NCBI GenBank assembly: GCA_025531455.1
Contig: JAMYHL010000005.1
Location: 434,001 to 498,000, forward strand
Direction of reading: 5' to 3'
Origin: Apiotrichum sp. Y4204
Lineage: Eukaryota; Basidiomycota; Tremellomycetes; Trichosporonales; Trichosporonaceae
DNA: 64,000 nucleotides
The notes under the pieces were generated by a model. It did no database searches. It was given only the letters and a program-made list of their open reading frames with translations, and was not told where the DNA came from. Numbering within the stretch: position 1 is the first letter of the stretch; each line of letters opens with the position of its first letter. Made by a program: the position numbers and the translations under genes. Positions 12,068 through 23,354 of this stretch are shown here, one piece after another.

Positions 12068-14179
12068 CTACATCCTCGCCTCGCGGACACGCAGCTCACG
12101 AAGGAGCTCCTCTGCCCGCTCGCGCTGCGTGGCATTGCTGAGCGCCACCTTGTCGAGGTACTGCGCCGCGAGCGCCCAGTCGCCGCGCAGCCCGCCGCCA
12201 CCGCGCATCTCGTACTCGGCTACAGCAAGGTAGCTCGCCACAAGGTCCTCCGTCTCCAACCCCTCGCGCTCGCCGAGAGCCAGAATCTTACGGTGGTACC
12301 CGATCGCGTCGCTCCCTGGTGGCCGACCGCGCTGCGCATCCAGACTTGCGTGCAGCGCTGCAAGCTTGCGGAGGTGTTCTGGGGTCTGGGTCTTGTCCGC
12401 GCCAAGAAGCGCTCGTGTGTGTGCGGCGATGGCATCCTGCGTCCGCCCGAGGCCTTCGTACACGGACGCAAGCGCGCCCCACATGCGGCAATCGTATGGA
12501 CTGGGAGTCAGAGAGTTCCACAACATAGACACCGTAACTCACCGCAACGATGTCGCCTGGTTGTAGTAGTCGATGGCGTACATCGGCATGTCGAGGAGTT
12601 CGTACGCCTGACCGAGGCCGTACCATGCGCGGTAGTCTTTCGCATTCACGTCTATCGCCCGCCGGTATGCCTCTATTGCGGCATGTGAGTTCTTCAGCTC
12701 GACAAACTCGTGGCCCATGAGTGTCCACGCCGGGAGGTAGTCGCGGTTGAACATCAGCGCGCGTCGGAAGTAGGTGATGGCCTTGGTGTGGTCGGCTCGA
12801 GACGAGTAGTAGTTGCCTGCATCAGCCTCTGATATGCGCTCTGCACCCACCAATTAAGCAGCAGACTTCCGGCCGGTTGCGGTCAATGCTCGCATACTGG
12901 TGTGCGAGCTGGCCGAGCTTGTCCTTCTTGTCCATCACGTACAGCATGTTCGAGTAGATGTCGACCTCCTCCATACGGAAGGGGTCCTGCTGTTGCACCT
13001 CATCGAACAGGCGTTCTGCTGTTTGAAAGTCTGGGGTGAGTGTCATCACCATGGCGTGCAATGTTGCCGTTCGGATTATAGTTGCGAAACTTGTCGAGCC
13101 AACTATCTCCGAATGAACATTTAAATAAATGGCAGCCTCCAGGCAGCCGCTTCAGTTTGACCACTCACCTCTCATGTGGTAAAACACCATGGCGCGCTGC
13201 GCCTTGAGATGCACGCTATCCGGGAAGATTTCCTGCAGCTCCGTGATCATTGTCATGATGAGGTCCGTAGCGGTGTGGAGGTCAAGCATGACATTGACAG
13301 CAAAGAATGTGAGCATTGGGGTCATCGGCAGCTGCTCTTTCAGCTCGATAAACTGTCATCAGCACTTGAATACGAAGGGTGCCTCACCCTGTCCGCCGAG
13401 TCGACGAGCTGTGCCAGCTGGCTCCAGCAGCTCCAGTTGAACGGCTTGTCGCGTACGCTCTGGGCAAAACAGCGCATCGCCTCGTCACGCTGCTCAAGGC
13501 GCATGTGCACCAGTCCACGGAGGTACACCAGATACGGTTCCGTGTCGTCGGCCAGCGCGTCGAGGATCGGGGTCAACAGGGGGAAGAGCGCAGTGCGCTC
13601 CTGCTTCGTGTCCATGAAATGCGGGAGCGACTCCTGCGCTTTGCGGTCGGCAGTCTGCATTAGCTCTGATCACGCAGTGTACCCACAAGAAACGCGGCGT
13701 AATTGCAGAGGAACCGCGCGCGGGGCCCCTTGGCACCCTTGAGCGTGTGCACGACGCGGTCAAGCTCCTTAATGTCAAAGTAGCTCTTCGCGAGCTGGAA
13801 CGTGTCCTCCTCTAACGGGTCCTCCTCCTCTTCCATTTCGATGCCGTGCCGCGTGCGCGCGCGCGACGGGCCCGCCTCGAGCTCCTCGAACCCCGGTGAT
13901 GGGAGGAAGTCGGTGGCAGCTGATACCCGTGGGCGCGTGCTGGCAATCGGAGACGAGAGGCCGACTTGCTGCTGTGGTGGAGAAAACGGGAGATACGGCG
14001 CGGCGCGATACTCGCTCGGCAGCGCGACGAGCAGCTCGGACGCCCTGTGGTCAGACGACGCGTCACATTTACACCCACCACTTGGCGGCGACTACGAGGC
14101 CGCGGTCCTTGAGCTCGCGGACCGTGGTGCGCAGCTCGTGCGCCATGCGCACCTTGTCTGCTGCGGAGACGGCAGGCAT
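12068..14179 (-). CDS. CDC23: Anaphase-promoting complex subunit Cdc23/APC8
   Basis: TPR subunit of the anaphase-promoting complex, the ubiquitin ligase that drives mitotic exit. Seven exons: 14179-14079, 14044-13687, 13654-13388, 13352-13169, 13030-12851, 12816-12543 and 12500-12068; 598 residues, close to human CDC23 length. The N terminus shows the family pattern of LR..V.ELK.RGL..AAKWASELL. The middle has [17 protein letters not shown]. Tandem TPRs follow, with the diagnostic [18 protein letters not shown] and [18 protein letters not shown]. The second intron is 32 nt; the acceptor used here (ATGCAG) is chosen because nearer AGs give a stop codon or an implausibly short intron. The gene is divergent from PRP4. 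Confidence 0.95.
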
Positions 14180-14557
14180 AGGAGGTGATGGAGATGTGGG
14201 AAAGAGTGGAGAGTGCAAAGTGATGAAGAGGGGACGCGAAAGAGAGCAGAAGTGGACTTCTGTAGCTTCTGTGGACATTCTCCACACGACCACATTTGTT
14301 GTTGTTGTTGTTGATGGTTCTGGAATCCGCCACGTGGCCGGCGATTCGGCAATAGCAGACGCCACCGGAATGACGCTGCTCGCCACCACCACCTTCGAGT
14401 TCATCATCGTGTGCAGTCTGCATCTTCTCTCGTACATCCACTCTCACCACCCACACTTCCACCTCCACCCTCAGCCTTAACATCCGCTTCCCGCTGCGTG
14501 CGGGCACTACACGTAAACTCTCCGTTACGCATTCGAAAGTGTTCTCACACCGTGGCC
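14180..14557. promoter_or_regulatory. Divergent promoter CDC23 / PRP4
   Basis: 378 bp shared upstream region for two essential cell-cycle and splicing genes transcribed away from each other. It contains a GTT trinucleotide run at about 14297-14313 and a C/T-rich stretch just before PRP4. No specific binding site is assigned. Confidence 0.5.
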
Positions 14558-17033
14558 ATGTCCGGCTCGCACACAGGTACCAAACGCACCAACCCTCATC
14601 CGAGCGACGACCGCGAGCGCCGCGACCGCCCCCGCGACTGGCGCGACGCGTTTCTTGACGACAGGAGCCGCGACCATGATCGGGACCGAAGGGACAGAGG
14701 CCGTGAACGCGATTACGACCGCCACCGAGACCGGGAACGGAGCCGAGACTACCGCGATGACCGCTACGCACGCGACCGCCGAGACCGCGACTACGACCGC
14801 GACCGGGACCGTGACCGCGGGCGCTTAGATTATGGCCGCAGTGAGCGTGAGCGTGGACACGGTGGCTTCCCTTCACAGCGCCATGGTGACCGCGATCGCA
14901 GAGCCGAACCGCGCCGCGAGCCACGCGAGGAGGGAGAGTGAGTATCTCTCCAGCTGCATGCTGTTAAGTGTGGTTTCCGTGCGATTCTAGCCGCTGACAC
15001 CCAGAATTGAATCTCCCCCGCGCTCCCGCAGCCCGCGGCGCACGCACATGGCGAGTCCGCGGCATCTGAGCCCCCGTGAGTCGCGATTCTCAGCATCGCC
15101 CCGCCACAGCGACCGGGGCCGTGATGCGCCTTCGCCTCGTGCGAATGGTAGGGGGCCACGTTCTCCTCGTGATGATGGCAGGATAGGGTTCCCAAGTGCA
15201 AGTGGGAGCCGGGAGAACGAGCGCGCGCGCGGCGAGCGGGAGTCAGTCGCAAAGCCGAGTGAACCGCCAGCCAAGCCGGCCCCGACAGAACCTGTCGCAG
15301 AGCTGGCGCCCGTTGAAGAGCTGGACGACGAAGATCTCGAGAAGAAGCGAGAGGAGAAGCGCCGCCGGCGAGAGGCGATCCTGGCAAAGTTCCGCGCAGG
15401 GGAAGGTGCGAAACCGCCGCTTTCAGCATTGTCGACATCCCTCTCCTCCGAGCCGCCGTCTGGAGCGCAGAGCACGGTCGGAGGTGTAACTAGCGAGACG
15501 GGTGAGTCTCCGAGGTCTTCAGCCCTAACCCCAGGCGCAACGCCCCTTCTTCGCATGCTTGGCACTCGGTCTACTGCGGAGACCCCTGTGGGCGGATCAC
15601 CGACGCTCGCTAGCACGCCGCTCGGGCAGAACTTTGACCTGGAGAAGCACGGACCGACAGCTCAGCCTGACGCAACGACGCCCAGTACCAATCTGTTGGC
15701 GGCTGATTACGACTCCAAAATGGATAACAAGGAGGATGAGTGGGAAGAGGTGGAGACTGAAGTGGAGGATGAGGACGACGAAATGGACATGTTTGCGGCA
15801 TTCGGCGATGAGGAGCCCGTCAAGAAAAAGCGCAAGATCAAGGTCCGGCGGAGGAAGAACGCGAACGGCGAGATTATCACGGAAAAGCCGAAGGCTGCCG
15901 TGCTCGAGATCGTCGACAATGTGGACGACGTGGAGGGCTATTACCGCTTCACGCCGGGAGAGCTGCTCGACGACGGGCGGTACCAGATCACCGTCACCCT
16001 CGGCAAGGGCATGTTCTCTGCCGTCGTCAAGGCCAAGGTCCTCAAGGCGGTCGGGCAGGAGCGGCGACAGGACGTCGTTGGGCGCGAGGTCGCGATCAAG
16101 CTCATGCGCTCGCAGGAGAGCATGTACGTCGCAGGGCGGAAGGAGGCGCAAATCCTAAAGCTCCTCAACGACGCGGATCCGGAGGACAAGAAACATATTG
16201 TCCGCATGGAGCGCACGTTTGAGCACAAAGGCCATCTTGCGATCGTCACCGAGAGCATGAGCATGAACCTCCGCGACGTGATCAAGCGGTTTGGCAAGGA
16301 CGTCGGTCTGAACATGCGCGCGGTGCGTGCGTACGCACACCAAATGTTGCTTGCGCTGTCTCTCATGCGCAAGTGTAACATTGTCCACGCGGATATCAAG
16401 CCGGACAATATCCTCGTGTCGGAGAACAAGGCGGTCCTGAAGGTGTGTGACCTTGGCACCGCCGCGGACGTCTCAGATGGCGAGGTGACGCCGTACCTCG
16501 TCTCCCGTTTCTACCGCGCCCCAGAAATCAGTGAGTCGCAGATTGAATAGCTGGCAAGAGAAATAATCAACTGACTCTCAGTCCTTGGCATGCCATACGA
16601 TACGGCGATCGACATGTGGGCCATTGGGTGTACCCTGTTCGAGCTGTACACGGGCAAGATCCTCTTCCCTGGACGCTCCAACAACCACATGCTGCTGCTC
16701 ATGATGGAAGTCAAGGGCAAACTCCCCCACCGCATGATCAAGAAGGCATCTCTCGGCGCGATGCACTTTGACGAGAACAACAACTTCTTGTCCGAGGAAA
16801 AGGACCGCATCACGGGTGCGGCCATCACCAAGACGATGGTCATCACCAAGGCGACGCGCGATCTGCGCTCGCGGCTTATGCCGCACTCGAGCGTGCAGGC
16901 CAAGATGAAGGAGGACGAGCTCAAGCAGCTGCAGCAGTTTGTCGACCTGCTCGACAAGTGCCTCATGCTCGACCCTGTGCGCCGCATTTCGCCGCGTGAG
17001 GCGCTTCTCCATCCGTTCGTCACGGGCCACTAA
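14558..17033 (+). CDS. PRP4: Prp4-family protein kinase (splicing)
   Basis: Serine/threonine kinase of the PRPF4B/Prp4 family, which phosphorylates U4/U6-U5 tri-snRNP proteins and activates the spliceosome. Exons 14558-14937, 15005-16530 and 16582-17033; 785 residues. The first 130 residues are Arg/Asp-rich with DRDRDRDRGR runs. An acidic segment (EEVETEVEDEDDEMDMF) precedes the kinase domain at about 445-785. Kinase motifs are GKGMFSAVVKA (glycine loop), VAIKLM (VAIK lysine), HADIKPDN (catalytic loop), CDLGTA (DLG instead of DFG) and SRFYRAPEIILG, the last completed across intron 2. The YRAPEIILGMPYDTAIDMW block is family-typical. Nuclear localisation is expected from the basic N terminus. 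Confidence 0.95.
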
Positions 17034-17125
17034 ATTAGAGTCGTAGGAGTCATTCATAGTACAACATGTAGTGCAGATCAGCAGACTTCAGATATCCCAG
17101 AACAGAGCATTAAAATCCCTCGGCG

Positions 17126-18242
17126 TCATCCCTTCTTCAGCACCCAGTGTCCGAGCACACTCTCGTCGCCCCCGACGCCCATCTCGGGATGCAGCATGAC
17201 GGTGCGGAGGAAGCGCTGCAGTCGAGGTCTTCGGTCCTCGAGGAATTCCTCCGAGAACTTTGCTGGGGAGTAAGCTTCCGATCTGTTGCGCTTCTGAACT
17301 CCCGAGCTTCCGAGCTTCCAAGCTTCGCAGATGCAGTCTTCACACTCACACATGTGATTCTTCCCAGGGAGGGCGGGAATCGTTTTGCGAAGATGCGGAA
17401 ACGCATCCCGCAGGTCGTCGCGCAGGCGCACAAACTCGGTATATCGGCGGAGTATGCTCACCGACGTGCCGCTGCGCAAGTGGATCTCTATATCGTAAAC
17501 TGCGGTAAGCGGGAGATACGACACTCTTTCAGTCCTACTTCCTGTCTCTCGTGTCTCGCCTCAACTCCCGCGTCACAATCACAATCACAACCTGCGACTC
17601 ACCAACATACGCGCCGACCTTGCCACCGCCAGAAAAGCTCTTCCCCCCGACGACCTGCCACCCGCGGATCGCGACGTCGCTCGCAAACGGTTCCTGCTCA
17701 TGCTGCCCGACGCTCATGACGATACGCGGCGACTTTGGTGCCCGCACGCGCGGCCACCACCGCGAGCCCTCGGACGGCGCGGGGCTGAGCGTCGTGCTCG
17801 CTGTGGCCGTGCTCGTCGTGGACGTCGCTGACATCGGAGACAGCACAGACATCGGACTATCATGCGAGTTCAAATGCGGCGGTTCGTAAGACTGCGAGGG
17901 GGAGGCTGATCTCGGACTCCGAGACTTGGACTTTGTGGACTTGACGGCCGCGCGCCCGACGCAGATACGCGCAATCTCCGCGAGGCGCGACGGCGGGCTT
18001 GCGGCGTCGCTCCCGCTGTCGGACGAGAGGGAGGGAGAACGTGTCGGAGACGGGGGGAGGAGCTCGATCGCAGGGGAGGATGTGAGGTGCGCCGCGCGGC
18101 GCGGGGACGGGCGCGGCGAGGACTGGGCCGAAGGGGAAGACCGCGAGCGCCGATCCGCCGTGTTGATGGAGAGTACCTTCGGGCGCCGGGCTTCCGCCGC
18201 TGCCCCGGTCGCGAGGGGTATTGCGTTGTCGACGTCGGGCAT
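17126..18242 (-). CDS. PX-domain protein (YPT35-like)
   Basis: Phosphoinositide-binding PX protein, likely on endosomal or vacuolar membranes. Exons 18242-17603, 17499-17350 and 17262-17126 give 308 residues. About 200 N-terminal residues are disordered and Ser/Pro/Arg-rich. The PX domain is near residues 185-300: VVYDIEIHLRSGT, then RRYTEFVRLRDDL with the lipid-binding RRY, then TIPALPGKN and KFSEEFLEDRRPRLQRFL. Intron 2 contains short tandem GCTTCCGA-like repeats (about 17290-17330). The single PX domain at the C terminus after a disordered region resembles yeast Ypt35. Orthology is inferred, not proven. Confidence 0.87.
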
Positions 18243-18536
18243 GGTGGCTGTGAAGAAACGAGAGACTAGTTGTCAGTCGCACTTGTGCATGGTCACCGCC
18301 TCCGGGCTCGGCATTCCAGAGATCTCGAGCTCGAGCACTGTTGAGCAATGAGCCCCTGGGCGCGAGTCCGGAGTGGTGGGGATCCTCCACTTGCACATGA
18401 CGCTGTTGGGAGCAGCTTTCCCACGGTGTCCGTCCCTCCCGTTGCCGTTGCCGCTCACCAAGTGTGTCCACTCTATCCCTCGGCCAAATATCTTGCCATC
18501 ACTCCAACTACCTCTACTTTCTACCTCTCAACCAAA

Positions 18537-19109
18537 ATGTTCGGCTTCGGATCGTCAAAGCCCGCCGCTGAGCCCACGGCCCCGAACCGCGAGCAGCGCG
18601 CAAAGTGCTGGGCGATGCGCGACGAGTACTTTGCGTGCCTGGACGCCAATGGCGTGGTCCAGCCCGGCGACCCCAAGACGGCCGGCGAACTCGGCGACGC
18701 GCAGGGCAAGTGCGAGCGCGAGCGTGCTACGTACGAAGGGAGCTGTGGACGGAGCTGGGTGAGTGCCGGCGCGGGCTGGAGACTGGCGTTGAGAGGAAGG
18801 GGATCAAGGGCTGTCTTGACGCTTTTCGATCCAATGCCGGAGGGTCGGAGCCGTGCCGATCGGCTGGTGGTGATTGCGCACGGCTCCCGGCAATCGGCGA
18901 GATGAGATGGGTAATCTCTGTCGATAGGGTGACACAACTGTCTGCACACTGCCTGCCCCTCTTCCTCCTTTTTCCCCTGCTGGTGCATCTACTGACCGCA
19001 GATTGACTACTTCAACAAACGCCGCGTACTCGAGATTCGCTCAGCCAAGACGCTCGAGGCCGCTGCGAAACAGCGCGCTGATGCCGAGGCCGCGGGCTTC
19101 AAGCGGTAA
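18537..19109 (+). CDS. COA6: Cytochrome c oxidase assembly factor Coa6
   Basis: Small mitochondrial intermembrane-space protein that helps copper delivery to Cox2 during complex IV assembly. Exons 18537-18758 and 19002-19109; 109 residues. It has the exact Coa6 twin-cysteine spacing: Cys24-x9-Cys34 (CWAMRDEYFAC) and Cys59-x10-Cys70 (CERERATYEGSC). The family C-terminal WIDYFNKRR is completed across the intron. The 243-nt intron is much longer than most in this window. Import is expected through the Mia40 pathway, and accordingly there is no presequence. It is convergent with UBC1 and divergent from the PX gene. Confidence 0.95.
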
Positions 19110-19224
19110 TGACTAGACACCACAGCAACCAAAACGCGACCGCACATCTACATAATGTACTATGCACTCCTCCACTGTAACCCATGCGCCCCGTGACTCT
19201 GACCCATACTCTTATGCGTATGTC

Positions 19225-20361
19225 CTACTTGAGCAGCGCCTCGATAACCTGGGGTCAGTCTGGCAAGGGTTACAGCACTCACAGTGTTCTCGTTAATGTT
19301 TGACACATTGTTACCACGGTAGTTGAGACGCTTGAGTGTGGCGATCTGGAGTGAGCGCAAGTCCACCCACAGTCTACACGGTACCCACCACAGTGGCGCG
19401 GTCAAAGCCCATGTCAGTAAACTTGACGACGTTGTCCTCAGAAAGACCTGCAAGCTCGGCGTCCGTCGCCGCTCCCCTGGGACCGCGCTTTCTGGACGGC
19501 GACTTTGCGTACGACTCGGTCCAGTGGCGCGCCGTCGCATTGAAGCTTTCCCGTGATGCGAGATAGTGCTTTGCCACTGGAGGTCAGCGCAGAGGCGAGT
19601 ATCACGCACCTTCTGCGTCCTGGGGGTCATTGGGCTCGGGGGAGCAGAGAAGCGACTGGAGAGAGATGAGGGTGGATTTGAGAGTCAGGACCTGGTGTGA
19701 GATTTGGAAGGCAGGGAAGGACGAACTGGCGACCACTTGTCCTTCAGTATGTCGAGGCAGATCGCGCCCTGGGGTTAGATACAACCACGCAAGAATTATC
19801 TACCCACACTTGCAGACGAGATATTAGGGTCTAATGATCAGCATCACAGCCATAGTACATGTCAGACGCACGGTACACCTTCCTGCGCAGTCAGTAGAGC
19901 TCCATTCCACGTGGACGCACGTGATAAACTTCATCTTTACAGGCTCAAACGGGTATCCATCAGGGATCACAATGTCCACCTCATAGTAGCCGCCCTCGTA
20001 CGGCGTGTCCCCCTGTGGTAAGATACATGCGGCGCCGATGAACTCACAGGACCGGGAAACGAGCCGAGAAGGTGGAACGGGTTATCGTCAACAACTGTGA
20101 ATCAGTGATCAGTACGGTGAAGGTCATGTCGTGGCACAGGGGCAATAAACTGTCTCAGAGTTCGAGGGACACGGCGGACGGCAAGACGGCGAGCCCTAGC
20201 CGTGCGAGCTAAATCCATCCCGCTGCGCACGATGCTTCGACTCACGCTCGATGGAGATCAGCGACTGCTTGTCGTCCTTTATTTCTGTTGTCAGTGACGT
20301 CCGATCAGAGGCACGAACGCATAATCTCCTTCCGGACACGCCTCAGCCTCGCGTCTGCCAT
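19225..20361 (-). CDS. UBC1: Ubiquitin-conjugating enzyme E2-25K (Ubc1) with UBA domain
   Basis: E2 enzyme of the Ubc1/UBE2K type, which extends Lys48-linked chains. Eleven exons: 20361-20319, 20284-20246, 20094-20048, 20012-19921, 19882-19872, 19830-19808, 19768-19727, 19691-19610, 19576-19389, 19345-19283 and 19248-19225; 217 residues (yeast Ubc1 has 215). The UBC fold shows [32 protein letters not shown] with catalytic Cys89, and [11 protein letters not shown]. The C-terminal UBA domain shows [11 protein letters not shown] and [10 protein letters not shown] and ends EALLK. Exon 5 is 11 nt and exon 6 is 23 nt. Two introns use the less common donor GTTCGT. The frame is restored only with all ten introns removed. 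Confidence 0.94.
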
Positions 20362-20709
20362 GGTTGCTGTAGGATGGGTGTGGCGGGGAAAACAAAGAAG
20401 CGAGCGAAGAGGATGGTGAGGAAGGGAAAGGCGTCGACGACGAGCACCGAGATGGTATTGATGATGATAGAAGGAAGACAGAAACCAAAAGGAAACGATA
20501 AACAGCAGAATCCTCGCGCACACGCGCACACAAAAGGCGTCATCTACAGAGTACGTCCACTTGCAGGTCCAGATCCTGGCGGGTGGCAACTCGGGCGACT
20601 CGGGATCCAATCACCCGTGGGAAAATGCCGCCCGGAATGCCAGGTCCAAAAAAAGTCCAGCCCAATCTCGCACCCTCTTTGCGCATCATCACAACAACCA
20701 GCGAGCATC
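20362..20709. promoter_or_regulatory. Divergent promoter UBC1 / TRM10
   Basis: 348 bp between divergent start codons, with no gene visible. The minus strand just upstream of UBC1 is T/C-rich, as in many fungal leaders. Confidence 0.5.
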
Positions 20710-22188
20710 ATGTCCGACGAGGAGATGGCGACCAACGCCGGGCCGTCGGCGGGTCCCTCGGCGCCTACATCTGACGCGCCGGTGCTGTCGAAAAAGGCGC
20801 AGAAGCGGGCTAAGAAGCAGGTGCGTCTCTGCAGTATGTTTTATTTCTGACAGACAGGAACAATACCAGGCGATCAAGTTGGAGAAGCGGCAGGCGGAGC
20901 GCGCGCGGCGGCGACAGCGTGCGCAGCAGCTGAAGAGCGACTATGCGGCGGGGAAGCTGAGCGCGGAGGAGATGGAGCGCGTCGAGAAGCAGCGTGAGGC
21001 GAAGCGCGCGCGTGCCGCCGCGGACCGCGGGGAAGAGGCCGACGTGTGGGGCGGGGCGATCGTCGTCGACCTCGGGTTCGACGAGCTCATGACCGAGCAG
21101 GAGATCACGAGCATGCACTCGCAGCTCCGGTACGTGTACTCTGTCAACCGTACTGCCAAACGGCCGTTTGCGTCTGTCGTGCACACCAGCTTTAGCCCCG
21201 AGGCGAGCCCCCGTCTCTGGAACAAGATGGGCAAGGCCGAGTGGCAGAAGTGGAACCGCATGTGCTTCATGGGCGAGGATGTGGGGGAGCTGGCGGGAAG
21301 GATGGGGAAGGGCGTCACGGTTGAGACTGGGGAACTGCCAGGAGGTGGAGATGGACGGGCGGAGGGCGAAGAGGTGACAGTTGACGACACTGTTAAGGTA
21401 GACGATCCATCAAACGCGTCGTCTTCTGCTCCAGCCGCGGCATCCTCTTCCACCTCAGCTCCTATGCCATCCTTATCCTTGGCTTCGGGAACCAGCGCGC
21501 CCGCTCCCGCAGCACCATCCCCGTCCACCGCCTTCCCCGAGCTCACACGACACCTCGCCACCTCCCTCCCTGTCACCGTCCCACCAACGCACAAGCTCGT
21601 GTACCTCTCTGCCGACGCAGAGGAGGAGCTCACAACGCTCGCCGAAGACGAGGCATATGTCATTGGCGGCATCGTCGACCGCAATCGATACAAGGTGGGT
21701 GCCTGCTTCATTTCGACCCATGCTAACTGCAGAACCTGTGCCAAAACAAGGCGGAGCGCCTCGGCATCCGCACCGCGCGCCTGCCGATCGGTACATACCT
21801 CGCCAACATGCCCACGCGCAAGGTCCTGACTGTAAACCAGGTGGGTAAGGATGTGGATGCAGGCTGGCACGTCATCCAGTATTCTTGCTGTTCTAACTTG
21901 TGCTAATACCAGGTGTTTGAGATCCTCTCGCAGTATCTCGCGTTGCAGGACTGGGGCGCGGCCTTTGAGGCTGTCATTCCGCAGAGGAAGTACTTCAACA
22001 GCAAGGAGGAGAAGACTCAGAGTAACAAGCGGGCGAGGGATGGGGACGCCGGTGAGGGTGGCGGTGAGGGAGAGGCAGCCGCTGAGGCAGAGGCAAGTGG
22101 TGGCGGGGCTGGAGCGGAGGCCGTTGAGGGCGACGCACAGCCCGATGCGGACGTGTCGATGGCCGAAGAGGAGGCTTTGAACGGGTAG
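20710..22188 (+). CDS. TRM10: tRNA (guanine-9-N1)-methyltransferase Trm10
   Basis: SPOUT-class methyltransferase that makes m1G9 in tRNAs using S-adenosylmethionine. Exons 20710-20820, 20858-21694, 21733-21840 and 21913-22188; 443 residues, longer than yeast Trm10 (293). The N terminus is basic (KKAQKRAKKQ). The catalytic domain starts near residue 100 with WGGAIVVDLGFDELM and continues through YSVNRTAKRPF and WNRMCFMGED. It resumes after an insertion with KLVYLSADAEEEL, GGIVDRNRYKNLC (Asp311 matches the catalytic Asp of the family), RLPIGTYLANM and VNQVFEILSQYL. Residues about 190-275 are a Ser/Ala/Pro-rich, acidic insertion. The C-terminal tail is Gly/Glu-rich. It is divergent from UBC1. 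Confidence 0.95.
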
Positions 22189-22456
22189 AGCATGCATCTG
22201 TGTAGAATATGAGCCATTGAACGCTGAATACTATCCGCGTCGAACGGAATCTCGTCGACGCCATCCCCGCAAGCTCGGCCGATCGACCAGCGGCACTGGC
22301 GCCCGCCATGCGGGGATCACCGACACGGCTTTCGGCATCCTCGGCATACAACAATCTCGAGCTTTAGCCATAAGTAAGATGGTGTCGCTGCCGTTGACAC
22401 CACCACATCTCTCTCTCCAAACAGTGAGGCCGAAATCATGACGGGACTGACACCAG

Positions 22457-23290
22457 ATGCGCACACCCGCTCTCCGCGCATTCCGCCCACTCGCGCCGCT
22501 CGCGCCCCGCGGCGCCCGCCTCTCCACCTCGGGGCCATCGCCAACCGACCCCGCCCTGGAGGTATCCGACCGCGGCGCGATCCGGTGGATAACCTTCAAC
22601 CGGCCCGCGACGCTGAACGCGTTGACAGTCCGTGATCTCGACGACTTTACCGCCGCCGTGGAGGGTGCGCCCGAGAGCGTGCGCGCGATCGCAGTCACAG
22701 GCGCAGGACGGGCGTTCAGCGCGGGAATGCACACGTCGGTATTTGCAGATCTTGATCGGGACGCGGCGAAATCGATGATTACCAAGGTCGCGCGCGCGGT
22801 GGGGAGTCTCCGCCTGAGCCCGAAACCCACCGCCGTCCTCATGAACGGATACACTATCGGTGCGGCGTTTGAGATGGCCCTCGCTGCGGATCTGCGGGTG
22901 GCCTACCCCCGGATCCGGGTGGGGTTGCCCGAGACCAAGGTCGGGATTCCGTCGGTTGTGGATGCCGCGCTCCTCCAGCGCCATGTGGGGATGAGCATCG
23001 CGAAGGAGATGCTCCTCCTCGGCGAGCTGCAGCCCATCGAGCGACTGGGAGGTTTTGTTAACCGGTTCGCGGAGGAGGGGAAGATTCGCGAGACGGCGGA
23101 AGAGCTGCTTGCGGGAGTAAGGGACCTCACGCCGACGGTCATGGCTGCGCAGAAGGGGCTGCACGAGACGTGGATGAACGCGAGCCTCGAGGACAGTATC
23201 GCGCGCAGTATCGAGGTGTTTGCCGATGTGTTCGTGCACCCCGATACGCATGCGGCTGTGGAGCGGTACAATAGCAGGAAGAAGAAGTAG
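22457..23290 (+). CDS. Enoyl-CoA hydratase/isomerase-family protein, mitochondrial
   Basis: Crotonase-fold protein of 277 residues with no intron. The N terminus (MRTPALRAFRPLAPLAPRG, then ARLSTS) is Arg/Ala-rich without acidic residues, a typical mitochondrial presequence. Fold motifs are WITFNRPATLNAL (first strand), AVTGAGRAFSAGMH (oxyanion-hole loop), NGYTIGAAFEMALAADLRVA and VGLPETKVGIPS. These match short-chain enoyl-CoA hydratases and 3-hydroxyisobutyryl-CoA hydrolase relatives. The length favours a hydratase/isomerase. The exact acyl-CoA substrate is unknown. The start at 22457 is the first ATG in frame that supplies the presequence; another ATG at 22438 is out of frame. It is convergent with the Nudix gene, 64 bp away. 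Confidence 0.9.
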   Translation: MRTPALRAFRPLAPLAPRGARLSTSGPSPTDPALEVSDRGAIRWITFNRPATLNALTVRDLDDFTAAVEGAPESVRAIAVTGAGRAFSAGMHTSVFADLDRDAAKSMITKVARAVGSLRLSPKPTAVLMNGYTIGAAFEMALAADLRVAYPRIRVGLPETKVGIPSVVDAALLQRHVGMSIAKEMLLLGELQPIERLGGFVNRFAEEGKIRETAEELLAGVRDLTPTVMAAQKGLHETWMNASLEDSIARSIEVFADVFVHPDTHAAVERYNSRKKK

Positions 23291-23354
23291 AGAGCGGCTG
23301 GGATTTGAATGCATTACAACGATTGAGCTACGAGTGAAGATAAATCTCCATCTC

